Shown here piece by piece: positions 11,500-24,260 of a DNA stretch of 64,000 nt. Position numbers and translations under genes: made by a program. Below the pieces are notes generated by a model that worked only from the letters and a program-made list of their open reading frames with translations, was not told the origin of the DNA and did not search any database. Numbering within the stretch: the stretch's first letter is position 1; each line of letters opens with the position of its first letter. This DNA comes from Cordia subcordata (taxonomy: Eukaryota; Streptophyta; Magnoliopsida; Boraginales; Cordiaceae): contig JAPTOF010000015.1 in NCBI GenBank assembly GCA_028554755.1, positions 12,349,501 to 12,413,500 on the forward strand, written 5' to 3'.

Positions 11500-12517
11500 T
11501 TGTTTCTAAAATGCTCTATATTCTAATTAACATACTATAAATATATATTGTATACTATTGGTTATAATGATTTATTTTTCTTTGATTTAATGTATATTAT
11601 AATGAATTTTTAATACTAAGTGATTACCAACCTCAATAATATGTTCCAAACTTTATGTTACATTAATATCTTTCAATGACAAAAATTGTGATGTCACAAT
11701 AATATAGCATTAGTGATAAAATTTTTGTAATGTTACCACTATTACTTTTATTATGGCAAGATCTATATCATCACAAAAAAAAAAGTACTAGATACTTAAT
11801 TTCTTGTAGTGATAATCATCATCATCATTTTACTCATCATGTCATTATTTTTTTAATAGAATTATTTTTTATTAAAGGCTTAATGCATAAAGCTAAAATA
11901 GAACCAGATCCAAATAAAATGAAAAAAATTATAAAACAAGTAACTTTGTTCCAGTCAAAAAACTAAAATATAAAAACTACACACACACACATATATGTAT
12001 GTATGTATGTACGCATGTACATATATATATAGATATATGTATGTATTTATGTAATATTTTATGGAGTGTTTCCTTCTCTTCAAATTAAATGGCGAGAAGA
12101 GAAGATCAAAAAGATTGTTAAAATAAAATAAGTAGGGAGATAGGAAAATTATTAAAGAGTGCAAAATTTATTTTAGCTCTATAATTCAACTAAAAAGGTA
12201 AAAAAGATACCTTGCTATAGTTGTTTATGGATGCATTTTACTAGTTGACTAAGGGGAGTATAACTTCAATTGTCAAACTATAACTTAATAGAGTATTTAT
12301 CAAGTTGCTAACCACTAGAAATAAACGTTAAAGTGGTGATTATATCCAAGAATGAATTTGAAAGAAATAGAATGAAACTTGGAATAGGGTTTGGCGGATA
12401 TTCTATGTTTGGCATGTTTTGGATTGAAGACATGAATGAATATATTTACTTCAATGAGTTTGTATAAAATAATAGGGTTATCTATTTGTTATTGTATTTT
12501 GTATTATTATTGTAAAT

Positions 12518-12519
12518 AA

Positions 12520-12563
<44 letters not shown>
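12518..12563. repeat. (AAT)n microsatellite
   Basis: About 15 near-perfect AAT units on the plus strand, followed by interrupted AGT units. Confidence 0.9.
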
Positions 12564-12566
<3 letters not shown>

Positions 12567-12838
12567 TTAAGTAGTAGTAATAATAGTAGTAGTAGTGATG
12601 GTTTGGTGAATATTCTATGTTTGGCATGTTTTAGAATGAAGACATGAATGAATATATTCACCTCAATTAGTTTGTATAAAATAACAAGGTTATTTATTTG
12701 TTATTATTGTAAAAAGATATAATAACAATAATAATAATAATAATAATTAGTATTAGTAGTAGTAGTGTAGTTATAATAGTAGTAGCAGTAGTGGTGGTGA
12801 TGTAGTAATAATAATAATATGACAACAACAATAATATA

Positions 12839-12868
12839 ATGATGATGATGATGATGATGATGATGATA
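12839..12868. repeat. (GAT)n microsatellite
   Basis: About ten uninterrupted ATG/GAT units on the plus strand. Confidence 0.9.
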
Positions 12869-13502
12869 AAATAATTAAAATAATAAGGATAAGAATTTAG
12901 TAAATTAATACTATTATTTATTATTCCTCCTCCTCATCATCATCATTATTATTGTTATTTTGTTGTTGTTGCTATTGCTATTGTTACTTATGATTATTAT
13001 CCATGTTTTTATCATTATTTTTTATTATTAGATTGTGTTGGAAAAATAAATTCATATTAAGAAGTATTTGAACAATAACAACAATAATGAATTAAATCTT
13101 AAAAGGACATTTTGATCATTTGACAAATAAGTTTATTCCCAAGAACATAAGAATGGGACATTGCCATGTGTTTAGTAAGGAAACACTATCCCAAATTCAT
13201 AGGTGAAGGATTTAATGACCATGTGATCTATCTTAGGTCCCAATTATTTCATGGTATTAAAGTATAAACCACCAAGAAGAATGAAAACAATCAGCCATAA
13301 CAATATACTTCACATGTTCCATTCTAACACTAGAACAAACTCGTGGTTATACCTTTGAAGCGCGTGGTAATTTGGTGCAGCATGAAGATCTTTTATGAGA
13401 AAGAAAACCTGCAAAACTCAATAACTATTTTAAAGAAAAAAACATAGAGAATGCTCAAGAACCTCTCTCCTAGGACCAAATGTGTTTTTCTTGAGTGCTA
13501 AA

Positions 13503-13993
13503 TGTAGATGGTAGTTTCTACAATTTCGGACAAAATTGATTGGGCTCCGGCAACCTGCAAGATCAAAAAACGAAATGAATGGTGAAAAATCTTGACATCG
13601 GTGTGGTGCGGGCCAAAGATTCTCCGATGCTCAAGTCAGTGTTTCGATCGGATAAAGGATCAGAGATAGTTATGGGAAAAGCTAAAAGGGAACGTATTTG
13701 TGAAAGGGTCAGCTTGCCCCTTGTCTCCTAATGACCCATGCTTTTATAACCTCTGGGAAAGTCTTTCACGTGTTTAAGAGACTTTTACTCTATCTGAACT
13801 CTACCTAGCATGCACATCCTTTTGTCAAGACGCTTAGCTTTATCCTCTTGAAGCTTATCATTTCTTGGTATTGTTTACATAAGAATCGAATTCTTTATGG
13901 ATTTCATTCTTTGGGCCTCCAGGGAAATGACCTTACAAATTGGGCCACAAAATTAAAATGGGCCTTGATACCCAGCTAATCTTAGCCACAACA
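13503..13993 (-). repeat. 3' LTR of the Tat element
   Basis: Starts TGTAGATGGTAGTTTCTAC and ends GCCACAACA. Same length as its partner at the other end, with many substitutions. In element sense it is preceded by a weak purine tract (reverse complement of about 13,994-14,012). Confidence 0.92.
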
Positions 13994-14012
13994 GTTTGTC
14001 CTTCCACTCTCT

Positions 14013-16330
14013 AAGTTGAAATACCTTCGTGTTAGAGAGTGATTGTCCATGGTTATGCTCCAATGCACGAGGCTTTCGATAGTTGCAAGTGTGCCATCTG
14101 AATGTTTCAACGTAAGTGAGATTGGCTCGTTGTTAGCAATATGTTGTCATAACGTAAAACATCTCAAGGAATATCGCCCTTCAAAAGCACAGTACTACGC
14201 ATGTAACGTTTATCACTTTCTCCTTGTTTATAGCGCATGCATTATTAAAATGCTCCCCATACTTTGTTAGCGATGTATAGCACATTTGCAGAGCTTGGCC
14301 TCTCCACACAAGCTCCTTAAGTGCTGTACATTGAGCACAACATCACGTGGCCCCGGGCACAGAACCAAGTCTCGCCAACAATAGCTTATTGTATCATGCA
14401 CACTGCTACACACAATGTTCGGGTATTACCACCCTACTTGACTGCCAACACCTCCATGCTCATGCTTCGCGTGCCACGTTAGTCATTTCCACAGGTCATG
14501 GCTGAATTAGACGTTTAGACACGGCATTGTGGTTAACATCAAATCTGAAATGACAAAACACAACTTCTTACGTACTTAGCACGCCATGCTTCTACTACTC
14601 TAGCATAACTCAACCCACCAAGCTCAAATTATAGTACAGGTTGACATGAGTCCCAGACATAGCATTACAATAAAAACCCATGGTAACATGTGACTTTGGA
14701 GGTGCAGCCATAGTTCCATACCTTTTAGCTTAACCTTCACCACTATTGTGCCGTGCCTACGCCACAAGGTGCGATTACACTCGCGACCAAGCTTGACTGC
14801 ATGCCTTCTTATGGACTCGTTATGCCTAAAATGCTTTATTCAAATGCTAACCATTTATCCACTATTAAGGCTTCCTACTTATGACTGAAGCTTGCTGGGC
14901 CTTGCCTTTGCATATCAGGTGTTCGACGAAAGGCCAAGGAGAACTAACGTGTAAGAATGATGAAGTAGTTTTGCATCTACCAGGTGTTTGATAAAACTCC
15001 GCAATACGAAAGCTCAAGAGTTTGGCACAAGTTTGGCAAGACTCCAAGGATCCGATACCCAATAAGTAAGCAATACAAGTTTAAACACGTTCATGATCAT
15101 TCGTATTTGCTCATGAGAAAGCCTAATTCATCGCCCTTTTTCTTTCCAATCACCTTATCATTTCCCTTTATTGAGAACTTATTATTTTTTTCTTGAGCAA
15201 TGCACGGCAACATTAAAGCAAGCAAGCAAGCTTCGGCCCTTGTTATTTCGAATCACATATCACTGCCATTTTCAAGAACTCTAAAAAAATTTCTTAAGCA
15301 CCAGTCAGCTATATTACGCGTTTATACCCCTTGTTTTTGCTAAAACTATCATGCTGCAATCTTGGATGCTTCTCGGCTCTATTGGGTCCAACCAGTTTAG
15401 AGGGTAACGATTAGAAAGAAATCAATAAACACTACCCTTCTAGCTTATACGATCATTATAATGTGATGTTGGTTCAACAAACCAGAGCGACGTCAAAGGG
15501 CGACAGTTAAGGTCAGTGAGCAAGGATCGTGACTATCGTTTGTCTAGTAAGAACCCTTAACCCCCTTATTCATATCACATTGACGCCGCCCAGCCTTGTA
15601 ATGGGTTAGCACGTTTCCTTCGCTAGTTTTGACAAAGATCGTATAACCACACCACTAGATTATCATTATTGTATTATACTAGACATCAAATGCACATCTT
15701 CATCGAAGCAATTAAGCCGCATCAACTGCATCATCACAACTTGTTCATCGTGATCACCTGCTTTGCTAACCCTGTTCTTTATCATTGCAGTACACCCCAC
15801 AACTTTCGCCGGTTGCTACTTCGGACAACTCTACGACGTTTGTACCACCGTTAACCACAACGAGTTGGCCGCAAAGCCAATGCAAAAGGGAGACATTCAC
15901 CATTAACATGCAAAGTTGACATGCTCGACTGATGACCACCAAGTGTTTGTCGAAATTTTTTCAACACCAAAACTCAATTATCTAGTCCTTACTCACCAGG
16001 CCTTAGGAACCTGCGACTTCGACAGGTAGGTTACATCGATTTACTCATGTTTATAACCAATTTCACATTTTGCAGGAAAAATTGGTTATCCCATTTTTTT
16101 ATATCTTCCCCAAGTTACCACCTTTAGTACAAAGGTCGTAACTTTCAGTGCGCTTTCCATAATACAAACTCGGCTGCCCGATACACCAACTATTCGAGAA
16201 AGATCTGCCTCCCTTCACTTATTGCAATGCCACGCTACAAATAAGCTGACCAAGCCGAAGACAATCCTAGGTTACGTATTCCCTTTCGCCTTGGCATGCG
16301 ACGCCGGGATCCTACTGGGGAATTTTTCGC
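14013..16330. other. Non-coding 3' region of the Tat element
   Basis: No ORF with recognisable motifs on either strand. Long untranslated stretches between integrase and 3' LTR are usual in Tat elements. Confidence 0.5.
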
Positions 16331-16342
16331 AGAAGGAATCCG

Positions 16343-18211
16343 ATGCACACCGCGGAGGAGGAACTCAAACTTTACAGCAAGTCGAATCAATCGAGTGAAG
16401 ACGTCATAGTAGTTCAACCAAGGCCTAGAGTTGCATTGAGCTCCTCCTTAGAGGGGGAAATAACTATGTTTCAAGATGTGCTTGATTTGGGAATTCCGAT
16501 TCCGCTCCATCCACATTTATGCGCCATTTTTAACTCCTATGGGATCAGTCCTAGTCAATTGCATCCACGCGGGTGGAAAACCATGTTAATAGCGCTCGTC
16601 CTTTTATAGCAAAAGAGTATTCACTTTTTTGTGCCAGTCTTTAAGACATTGTTCTCTATCATACGATCTGCAAAGAAGCCTGACTAGTTTGGCCTTTCTG
16701 CTTGCGGATCTTACAAGCTCTTTAGTTCTACCCAGATTGACGATGATGGTTCGTGACGGGGGAAATACTTGCTTTTCACTCAGATTCACGGTGTTTGAGA
16801 CGTCCTATAGGTGTGGGTTACGACTGCAAGGAATGATATCCTGAAGCTAAGCGAGGACACTCGTCGGAACCTTATTCCCTTTGTAGCGGAATGCAAGGGT
16901 CAATCATACCATGTGAAAGATTTAATCACACATGACAACCTTCTTGCAAGAGGCTTCACTGCTCTTCCAAGACCCAGCTTACACCCCTTTGCCATGACAA
17001 ACCTTGAGGTAAGCCTTCAAATTTGCTTGAAGAAGAACACTCGTAGAAAAGCTCGTAAATCCTCTAAGGCGGTGCATCCTCCTCCACCACTGCAGCTTCC
17101 TGCCTTGCCAAGCAGATATCTTTCCTTAGTTCGAGAGGTTCTGATGACACCGAGAGTGACCGTGGGAACAACGAGGAGAGTAGTGGTAACTCTAGCCAAG
17201 AAGAAAATAAAGGTGCAGAGGATTCTTCAGATAGCGAGCTACCAAACCCCCCTCTTAATCTAGAAATAGGTGGAGCCACATCCTTCGACGATTCAGGTAT
17301 GAACGTGCTTACCCTACCGATTATTGTATATACCTGTTGCTTCTCATTTTCATTTCTTGACTTGTCAACACAGATGCAGAGGAAAGATAGAGAGCTTCTA
17401 TGACTATAGTTGAGAGACTTGCTCAGAGCCAAAAGAGAAAAGGGAATTCAACATCCCGGCCTCCTCACACAGAAAAAGTACCCAGTAGCAGACATCAGTA
17501 TTTGGCTACATCTTTGACAGTACACCCAGATCTTGCATCGGCTAAGACGGATGTTTTTGCTAGTTTTACCAAGAAAGGCACGGTGGTACGTATATATATT
17601 CATTTATGTTTCGCGCAGTTCCTTATTTCCCTTATCAACTCACAATTTCTTCGGGTGCAGCTAGTTTTAGAAATTTCTTCTTTCACAACAATGGTACCTA
17701 AGATCGTAAACAAATGTCGTGACCTTCAACATTTTCTTACTTGTGAACGGGAGGCATGAGTCAAAGCTGAGAAAGAGCGCTCGCAGACGAGCAGATACGT
17801 CGTATTGGGCTACAAAAGGAACTTGAGGAGGAAAGATAGTCTCGAGCCAAGGCAGAGAAGGACCTTGCAGATGTTGAGATAGCAAAAGAGGAGCTTGAGT
17901 CCAAATTTGACTTCTTAGTTAGCGAGGCCAGGAGAAACGCCATGAGCGAGTATAAGAAAAGCACGAAGTTTGGTAAGTATGTTGCTAGTATATCAAAGCT
18001 TAGTTATGAGAAGGCTATTGAGCAAGCTACCAAGAATTGCTTACGTGACGTTCAATTGGCTTACTCAATTGTTGACACTAGTCGTTTCAAGGCCGTCATC
18101 ACTCCCTTGACTCCCCGTTCTGATTGGACCCATTTGAGTATTGATTCTCCATCTGGCTCGGGCCCGCCATTCACCGAAGGGACTGCTTCACCTGGTTCCG
18201 CTGGTGCTTAG
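16343..18211 (+). pseudogene. Antisense ORF of the Tat element (plant mobile domain-like)
   Basis: Coding on the strand opposite to gag-pol, in pieces at 16,343-16,609, 16,811-17,263, 17,400-17,759 and 17,942-18,211. The first ends in IPIPLHPHLCAIFNSYGIS followed by PSQLHPRGWK. This is the signature of the 'putative gypsy-type transposon' domain (Pfam Transposase_28/plant mobile domain-like) found in Tat antisense ORFs. The third and fourth pieces are charged and probably formed a coiled coil. Stops and frameshifts separate the pieces, though some gaps could be introns. Function in these elements is unknown; proposals include regulation of the sense transcript. Confidence 0.7.
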
Positions 18212-18350
18212 AGTTTGTGCGATCAAACATATTTCCCTTTTATCTTTAGTTGTTCTACGTTTCATTTTCTTTGCCTCTTTAAGTGCGAAACTATGAACTT
18301 CCCGTCGAATTCTCACTTTTTCTGTGGTTAATTGTATGTTCCACTGCTTT

Positions 18351-18394
18351 CTTCTTCTTCTTCTTCTTCTTCTTCTTCTTCTTCTTCTTCTTCT
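18351..18394. repeat. (CTT)n microsatellite
   Basis: About 14-15 uninterrupted CTT/TTC units just beyond the antisense ORF stop, inside the Tat element. Confidence 0.95.
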
Positions 18395-18429
18395 CTCCTT
18401 TCTTTCTTTTTTGGGCTAGTGTAGACTGT

Positions 18430-18745
18430 TTCTAGCCTATAATCGAGCTATTGTCCATCGATGAAAATAGAGACTATTAACATAAATTATCACTGATTTA
18501 TGAGTAAACAGAGTCTACTGCTAGTCATAAATACCGAGACTGTCAAAAACCGTTATTTGTCTAGCGTAAAGTAGAGACTACTTGTCAGTCTCACAGAGAT
18601 AGAGACTGTTGGTTAGTCTAGTGGAGATATAGACTATTTGTTAGTCTCGCGAGAATAGAGACTGTTGGTTAGTCTTATGGAGATACAGACTATTTGTTAG
18701 TCTCGCGAGAATAGAGACTGTTGGTTAGCCTCGTGAAGATTCTTA
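18430..18745. repeat. Minisatellite with 56-bp core unit in the Tat element
   Basis: Clear 56-bp units start at 18,601, 18,657 and 18,713 with AGAGACTGTTGGTTAGTCT and end in GTCTCGCGAGAAT. Shorter, diverged relatives (ATAGAGACTNTT...AGTC) reach back to about 18,430. Each unit contains complementary AGACTA/TAGTCT halves, so the transcript could fold into repeated hairpins. It separates the integrase end from the antisense ORF end. Confidence 0.85.
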
Positions 18746-18941
18746 TGATATTTGATTATGGGACGTCAAGAAGGAATCGTCGCACTATAAGAGAAGATAT
18801 TTATTCATGGCATTATATCACTCTTCCTTTTTGTAAAAGGAAAGAAAGCAAACCTTTTGCCCAGACCACGTAGTGGCGCTTATTCAGGCCTAGATTTTTA
18901 TCTAATTTCTAAAGCAATAACTAGAGCAAAACTTTTTCTTT

Positions 18942-20173
18942 CTAGAAATGATATCTCTTTAAGTGGACAGCATTCCAGCTGTTTGGCAATTCCTTGCTGT
19001 CCTCGGTGTTGAGTCGGTACGCTCCTCGACTCATCACTTTAGTGACTTGGTAGGGTCCCTCCCAGTTGGTGCCAAGCTTTACTGCATTCATCTCCTTTGT
19101 GTTTTCAAAGACTTTTCTGAGCACCAAGTCTCCTTGCTTGAATGTTCTGACCCTTATTATTCTATTATAATGTCTAGTTACACTTTGATAATGCGCTGAT
19201 ATACGAATGAGGGCTTGCTCTCTTTTCTCTTCAACAGCATCTAGCTCGCGGCACATTGCCTCGCTATTTCGTTCTTCTAAAGCTTGAGTGACTCGAAGGG
19301 TTGGTACGCCAATCTCTGCTGGGATAACTGCTTCAGCACCAGGCACTAGTGAAAATGATGTTTTCCCCGTAGAGGTCCTAGTAGTGGTTCAATAAGACTG
19401 TAGCGCCTCCAAAAATTCTTTTGCCCATCGTCCTTTGGCGCTTTCCAGCCTTTTCTTCAAAGTAGAAATTATGGTCTTGTTGGATGATTCGGCTAACCCA
19501 TTAGCCCGGGGGTGTCTCAGGGTGGAAAACATAAGTCTAATCTTCCATTTCTTACAGAAATCCTTGAAATTTTGGCTAATGAATTGAGAGCTGTTATCCA
19601 TGACAATTGCTAGAGGAACTCCGAATCTGCAAATTATATTCTTCCATACAAAATTCTTGACTTCTCTGTCCCAAATTTGATGATAAGACTCAGTCTCTAT
19701 CCATTTAGAAAAATAATTTGTTGCTGCCAACATGTATACTTTTTGCCTTGGCGCGGTAGGCAACTTCCCAACAATATCCATTCCTCATTTCATGAATGGC
19801 CAAGGTAAAGTGACTGAAGTCAACAGTTCAGCTGGCTGGCACTGGATTTGAGCGAACCTTTGGCAACTGTAACACATTTCACATAGTTGAGTGCATCAGT
19901 CTGCATAATAGGCCAGTAATAGCCTACAGTGTGTGCTCAGTTGGCCAAACTCCTTGCTCCAACATAATTCCCACACTGCCCTTCGTGTAACTCAGCTAAG
20001 ACGTAGTTGGCTTCATTTGGCCCTACACACCATAGGTAAGGTCCCAAGTAGGATCTCCTATATAAACTTCCATCGATGATGCAAAATCGGCCTGCTTTGG
20101 CCTTAAGTTTCTTGGCCTTTGCACGATCCTCAAGAGGAACATCATTTTTAAGATACTGGACGATTGGGGTCAT
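18942..20173 (-). pseudogene. Integrase of the Tat element
   Basis: From the N-terminus: ELHEGQCGN and GYYWPIMQTDA, then, one frame over, CYSCQRF, giving the zinc-binding region with the second His replaced (GNYVG instead of GNH.G). The core starts at MDIVGKLP after a TGA where TGG is expected. It carries the three acidic residues: D in MDIVG, D in IVMDNSSQF and E in NGLAESSNK. Another stop follows LEALQSY. The C-terminal part (18,942-19,346) ends in WEGPYQVTKV...LKRYHF, a typical gypsy integrase tail. It joins cDNA to host DNA in intact relatives; here at least one frameshift and two stops inactivate it. Confidence 0.88.
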
Positions 20174-20275
20174 CCAGTTTGGTTTGTCTTTAACATGTGC
20201 AATCTCGAATGTTCGCTCTTTCTAAATGGCTGGCCGTTGTAGACATATTACCGGTACAGTCTTCGAAGCGGAGGA

Positions 20276-20674
20276 TCAGGTTGCCGCTCCCAAATTTGCC
20301 AATTTATCAGCATGGCAGTTGTCGTCACGGCTTAGTTGTTTTATCCCAAACTCCTCGAGCGAAGTCATCAACTCTCTGACTGCAGCCAGGTAGGCTACCA
20401 TCTTCTCTTCCCTCGCCTGGTAGGTCCCTAAAATTTGATTTACCATAAGTTGGAAATCGCTATTTACCATGATGTGCTTGATGTTCATTCCCTTGGCTAG
20501 TGTTAATCCTGCTGTCAGAGCTTCGTACTCAGCTTCGTTATTTGTGGCCTTGAAACCACACCTCACAGATTGTTCAATTATGTCTCCCTCGAGTGACTGC
20601 AACACTATTCCAAGCCCACTCCCTTTTACATTGCTTGATCCGTCCGCAAAAATGTACCCACTTCTTGGGTTCAA
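20276..20674 (-). pseudogene. Archaeal-type RNase H domain of the Tat element
   Basis: A 132-codon open stretch contains IFADGSSNVKGSGLGIVLQS, NNEAEYEALTAGLTLA, VNSDFQLMVNQI and DDNCHADKLANLGA. These are the four acidic blocks (D, E, D, D) of the second, archaeal-type RNase H acquired by Tat elements. It sits between the RT/RNase H and the integrase, as expected. The domain itself is open, but the polyprotein around it is interrupted. Confidence 0.88.
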
Positions 20675-20749
20675 AATTTTTAATGAGGCATAAGACCTCT
20701 TTTTCTGCCTCCAACTAGATATCCGGTATGAACTCTGCTATGAAGTCTG

Positions 20750-22092
20750 CCAAGACCTGAGACTTTACCGCGGTCCTTGGCTGGAACGTGATGTCAAATT
20801 CACTTAGTTCAACGGCCCATTTAGCGAGGCGACTAGACAATTCCAGCTTGTGCAAAACTGCCTTCAAAGAAAAAGTGGTCAGTATCACAATAGAGTGACC
20901 TTAGAAGTATGGCCTCAGCTTACGAGCAGCAGCAACAAGAGCTAGGGCTAGTTTCTTGAGCTAGGTACATCTGGTTTCTGCGTCAAGCAAAACTTTACTA
21001 GTATAGTATATGGGAAATTGCTTCCTACCTTCTTCGCAAACCAGTATGGTACTAACAGCAGTTCCCGAGACTTCCAGGTAGATGAACAAAGTCTTTCTAT
21101 CTTTTGGCTTGGATAACAACAACGGGTTAACTAGATACATCTTCAGCTCTTGCAGGGCCTTCTCACACTCAGCCGTCCACACAAAGTCCTTATTCTTTCG
21201 GAGCACACTAAAGAATGAAAGGCACCTATCTGATGGCTTTGAAATGAATCTACTAAGAGCCGCAACTCTGTCTGTGAGTTTCATAACTTCCTGGACATTT
21301 CTCAGGGATGAAATGTCAAGGATGGCTCTTATCTGATCAAGATGTGCTTCGATTCCTCGTTACATAACAAGGTATCCAAGGAATTTCCCAAATTTGACTC
21401 CAAACGAACATTTTATGGGATTGAGCTTCATGTTATACTTCTTTAAAACGTCAAAGGCCTGTTGTAAATGATTTATGTGTTGTTCAGCTACCAAAGATTT
21501 TACCAACATATCATCCATGTATACCTCCATGGTACGCCCGAGTTGGTTAGAGAACATCTTGTTAACGAGACGTTAGTAAGTTGCTCCAGCATTTTTTAGG
21601 CCAAAAGGCATGACCTTGTAACAGTAAGTACCCGTTCGGTGATGAACGACATTTTTTCCTGGTGGTTTGGATGCATTATATCTGGTTGTACCTAGAAAAC
21701 GCGTCCATAAAACTAAGAAGTTCGTGCCTGGCAATTGCATCCACCATTATATTGATGTGCAAGATGGGGAAGGAATCCTTAAGGCATGCTTTATTTAAAT
21801 CCGTGAAATCAATAAAAAACCTCTACTTTCCACTCTTCTTCTTTACCACGACGACATTCGCCAGCCACCTCGGGTAGTGCGCTTCCCTACCGAACCCTGC
21901 GTCGATCAATTTTTGTACCTCTTCGTTGATGAAACAATTCCTCTCGGAAGCGAACCTCCTTTGCTTCTGTTTGATTGGGGCAAAAGTTGGGTCAACTTTC
22001 AACTCGTGAACAATTACTTCTTGGTCTATTCCCTTCATATCGACATGTGACCACGCAAAGCAATCCCTATTGCTACTGAGAAGGTTTATCAT
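20750..22092 (-). pseudogene. Reverse transcriptase and first RNase H of the Tat element
   Basis: Starts with the variable linker into RT (INEEVQKLIDAGF, then PRWLANVVVVKKKSGK) and continues as FTDLNKACLKDSFP and MDAFSRYNQI. The catalytic box EVYMDDMLVKS is at about 21,500-21,530. The thumb/connection follows (AALSRFISKPSDRCLSFF), then an eroded RNase H (FIYLEVSGTAVSTIL, with Asp replaced in the first acidic block). Stops interrupt after YNQI, after GKFLGYLVM and elsewhere. Confidence 0.88.
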
Positions 22093-24260
22093 CTAGTTTC
22101 TGAGTCTTGGTTCCAACCTCAATCCGATTTGGAGTGTATGACTCGACTCATCAGGGTCAATTTGCACCTCATCAAGTTCCTCTGGCCACAGACAGTCTAG
22201 TGATGATGGTGTGGTAGCCACCCTTACATGGTATAGGGCATCGTGACGGGCCCCTCTCATCGTAGTGCAAACATCTACGAGAGTCTGATTGCTGACCCCT
22301 TATCTCTCTGATTCCCTACCTGATTGGAAACTTGATGACTTGATGGTAAGTGGATAGGACTGCTTTCATGTCGTGAATCCAAGGTCTTTCTAATATGATG
22401 TTTTACGGGGATGGACAGTTTATCACTAGAAACTTGACGTCCATGTTGATACTTTCTGCAAAAACCAGCAAGTGTATTTCCCCAATGGTATGTTTATGTT
22501 ATCCACTGAAACCTATCAAGGGGGTGTGATGTGTGCGTATCGAGTTTTACACCTGCAATCGTACAGATCATTCGTGGTATAACGGATTCGAGTACGGGTA
22601 TTGTCTCCACAGGGGGGCTACCTTAGTTTAGTCTCTATGTGCTCGGGTGCCTCAAAGTAGCTATGTGCATATGTGTGCTTACTTTAGGATGGAAGGGAGC
22701 TCAGAAAAAAAGGAAAATAAAAACTAATCTATAGAGGAACTTAAAGGAGCCAAACTAAGGAAGGAAAAACTAACAAAGAAGAAGGGGATCTAGGGTGATT
22801 GCATTGCAACAAGACTTGGGCTATGATAATGGATGAGGTCTAAGGCTTGAGACTTCTATTGCCGTTGTGTTGATTGGGGCTCTCTTAACCAATACTAGTG
22901 GTTTAACCCGTTAGCTGGATTTAAAGCTAAAGGCCAATCCCTCCTAGCCTATGCAATCCGTGATTAGAACTTTTCCTCTTGGCTGGATTTAAAGCCAAGG
23001 ACTAGCACCTAAACACTACGTGACATTAAGGCTCGATTAACCAACACTAACATGGGTGAGGGATATTCTAGTCTAGGTTAACTTATCTGCTTGGCTGGAT
23101 TTAAAGCCAAGAACTAGCACCTAAACTCGACTAAGTATAGCATGTAACCTATTACCTGGATTTAAAGCTAAAGCCTACTCTACTAAGCAAAGCCATAAGA
23201 TTAAGCATAATCACATCACCCATATAAGTAGATAAGAGCATTTGAAACACAAATAACACATGCATATTCACTTAGGCATTTTGACAAACACATAGACATG
23301 TTTGATTTCTAATACATAGACATATTGAATCATGCCATAAATTTATGTAAATAAACATGTATTAAGAGCCAAAGATCTATACAAATCCATTATTCAAAGC
23401 CCTAATCTAATATACAACAACAATCAACCATAAATCTAGCCTAATCTAGCAACATATTTACAAGAAATAGAGAAAGAACAAGAAGAACTTCCCTAAATTC
23501 TTGCTTCCAAATCCGTACAAATCTTTCAAATCTTTGTTTAATGCTTCAATCCTAGCTTGGTATGGGGTTTAAATAGTGGTTTAGGGTGTTTGGTGAAGTG
23601 GGTAAAGGGTTAGGGTTTATTAGGATTTAAGAAAAAAAGGTTCCTCTCTTAAAAATGAGCTGAAACGAGCAATTTATAAACAGTTTCAGCGCCCAGTCAG
23701 TCGACCGGCTCCTTGATAAACTCGACTGGCTTACTAATGAGGGCTTTCTCTGGAGGTTAACTCGATCGGCTTAATTTTCATGTTCTCTGGGGTGGTCGGT
23801 CAACCGGTTTCCGGGTTGACCGCCTGGGTCAGAATATTCCCTTCTTCATTCCTTTTCTTCCGGTCTTCATCCATTAGCTCATTTCTTCCTTGTGTAAGCT
23901 CAAACCCTTCTAAAACAGTCCTAAAACATGGAATATAACACTTAGTGTAGTATTTATGCATCTAAATACATTATGTACAAATATTAACAAATATGCATAA
24001 GCTTTATACTAAGTGCACTCAATTATACACTAGACACCCTTAAATGTGCATGCAAAAACTATATGCAAACACGCACAAATGACACACATCCTTACGAGAT
24101 GATGTTTACTAACCCCCATCTCCTTAAATGCATCGAGCATTAAATGTTAGCAGAACTACTGTTGTCTACCAGAATTCTCTAAACCCAGCAGTTGGTTACT
24201 ATAAGCGTTATAACTAATGTGTCATCATGTGGATTATTCAGACTAGCGATCTCATAACTA
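22092..24260 (-). pseudogene. Aspartic protease of the Tat element, split by an insertion
   Basis: The active-site segment LVDNSSSAN lies at 24,147-24,179 (DNSSS in place of the usual D-S/T/N-G) and is followed in shifted frame by a SKHHLV-like segment. After a 1.56-kb insertion the protein resumes at PLIGFSG and continues to FLVINCPSP, then RPWIHDMKAVLSTYHQVIKF (about 22,330-22,520), the usual end of gypsy protease leading to RT. The protease would cleave the Gag-Pol polyprotein. Confidence 0.8.
22527..24090. mobile_element. 1.56-kb non-coding insertion in the Tat protease
   Basis: Flanking sequence reads as one protease on both sides, so this block is a later insertion. Its ends are short inverted repeats (GATGTGTG at 22,528 and CACACATC at 24,083). 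I find no convincing target duplication. No coding motif is visible. Four copies of a near-palindromic 20-mer built on GGCTGGATTTAAAGCC lie at 22,911, 22,979, 23,091 and 23,152. The class is unresolved; a non-autonomous DNA transposon is possible. Confidence 0.65.

Larger units (their letters stand above)
11500..13497. other. AT-rich, microsatellite-dense non-coding stretch
   Basis: No gene is visible. The interval holds ATGT/AT runs near 11,980-12,050, AAT tracts at 12,518-12,563 and 12,730-12,748, GTA/GAT tracts to 12,870, and ATT/GTT tracts around 12,920-13,030. A sentence-like motif (ATTCTATGTTTGGCATGTTTT) occurs twice, at about 12,400 and 12,610, each followed by a GAAGACATGAATGAATATAT segment and an AAT tract: a duplication of about 210 bp. 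Confidence 0.6.
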
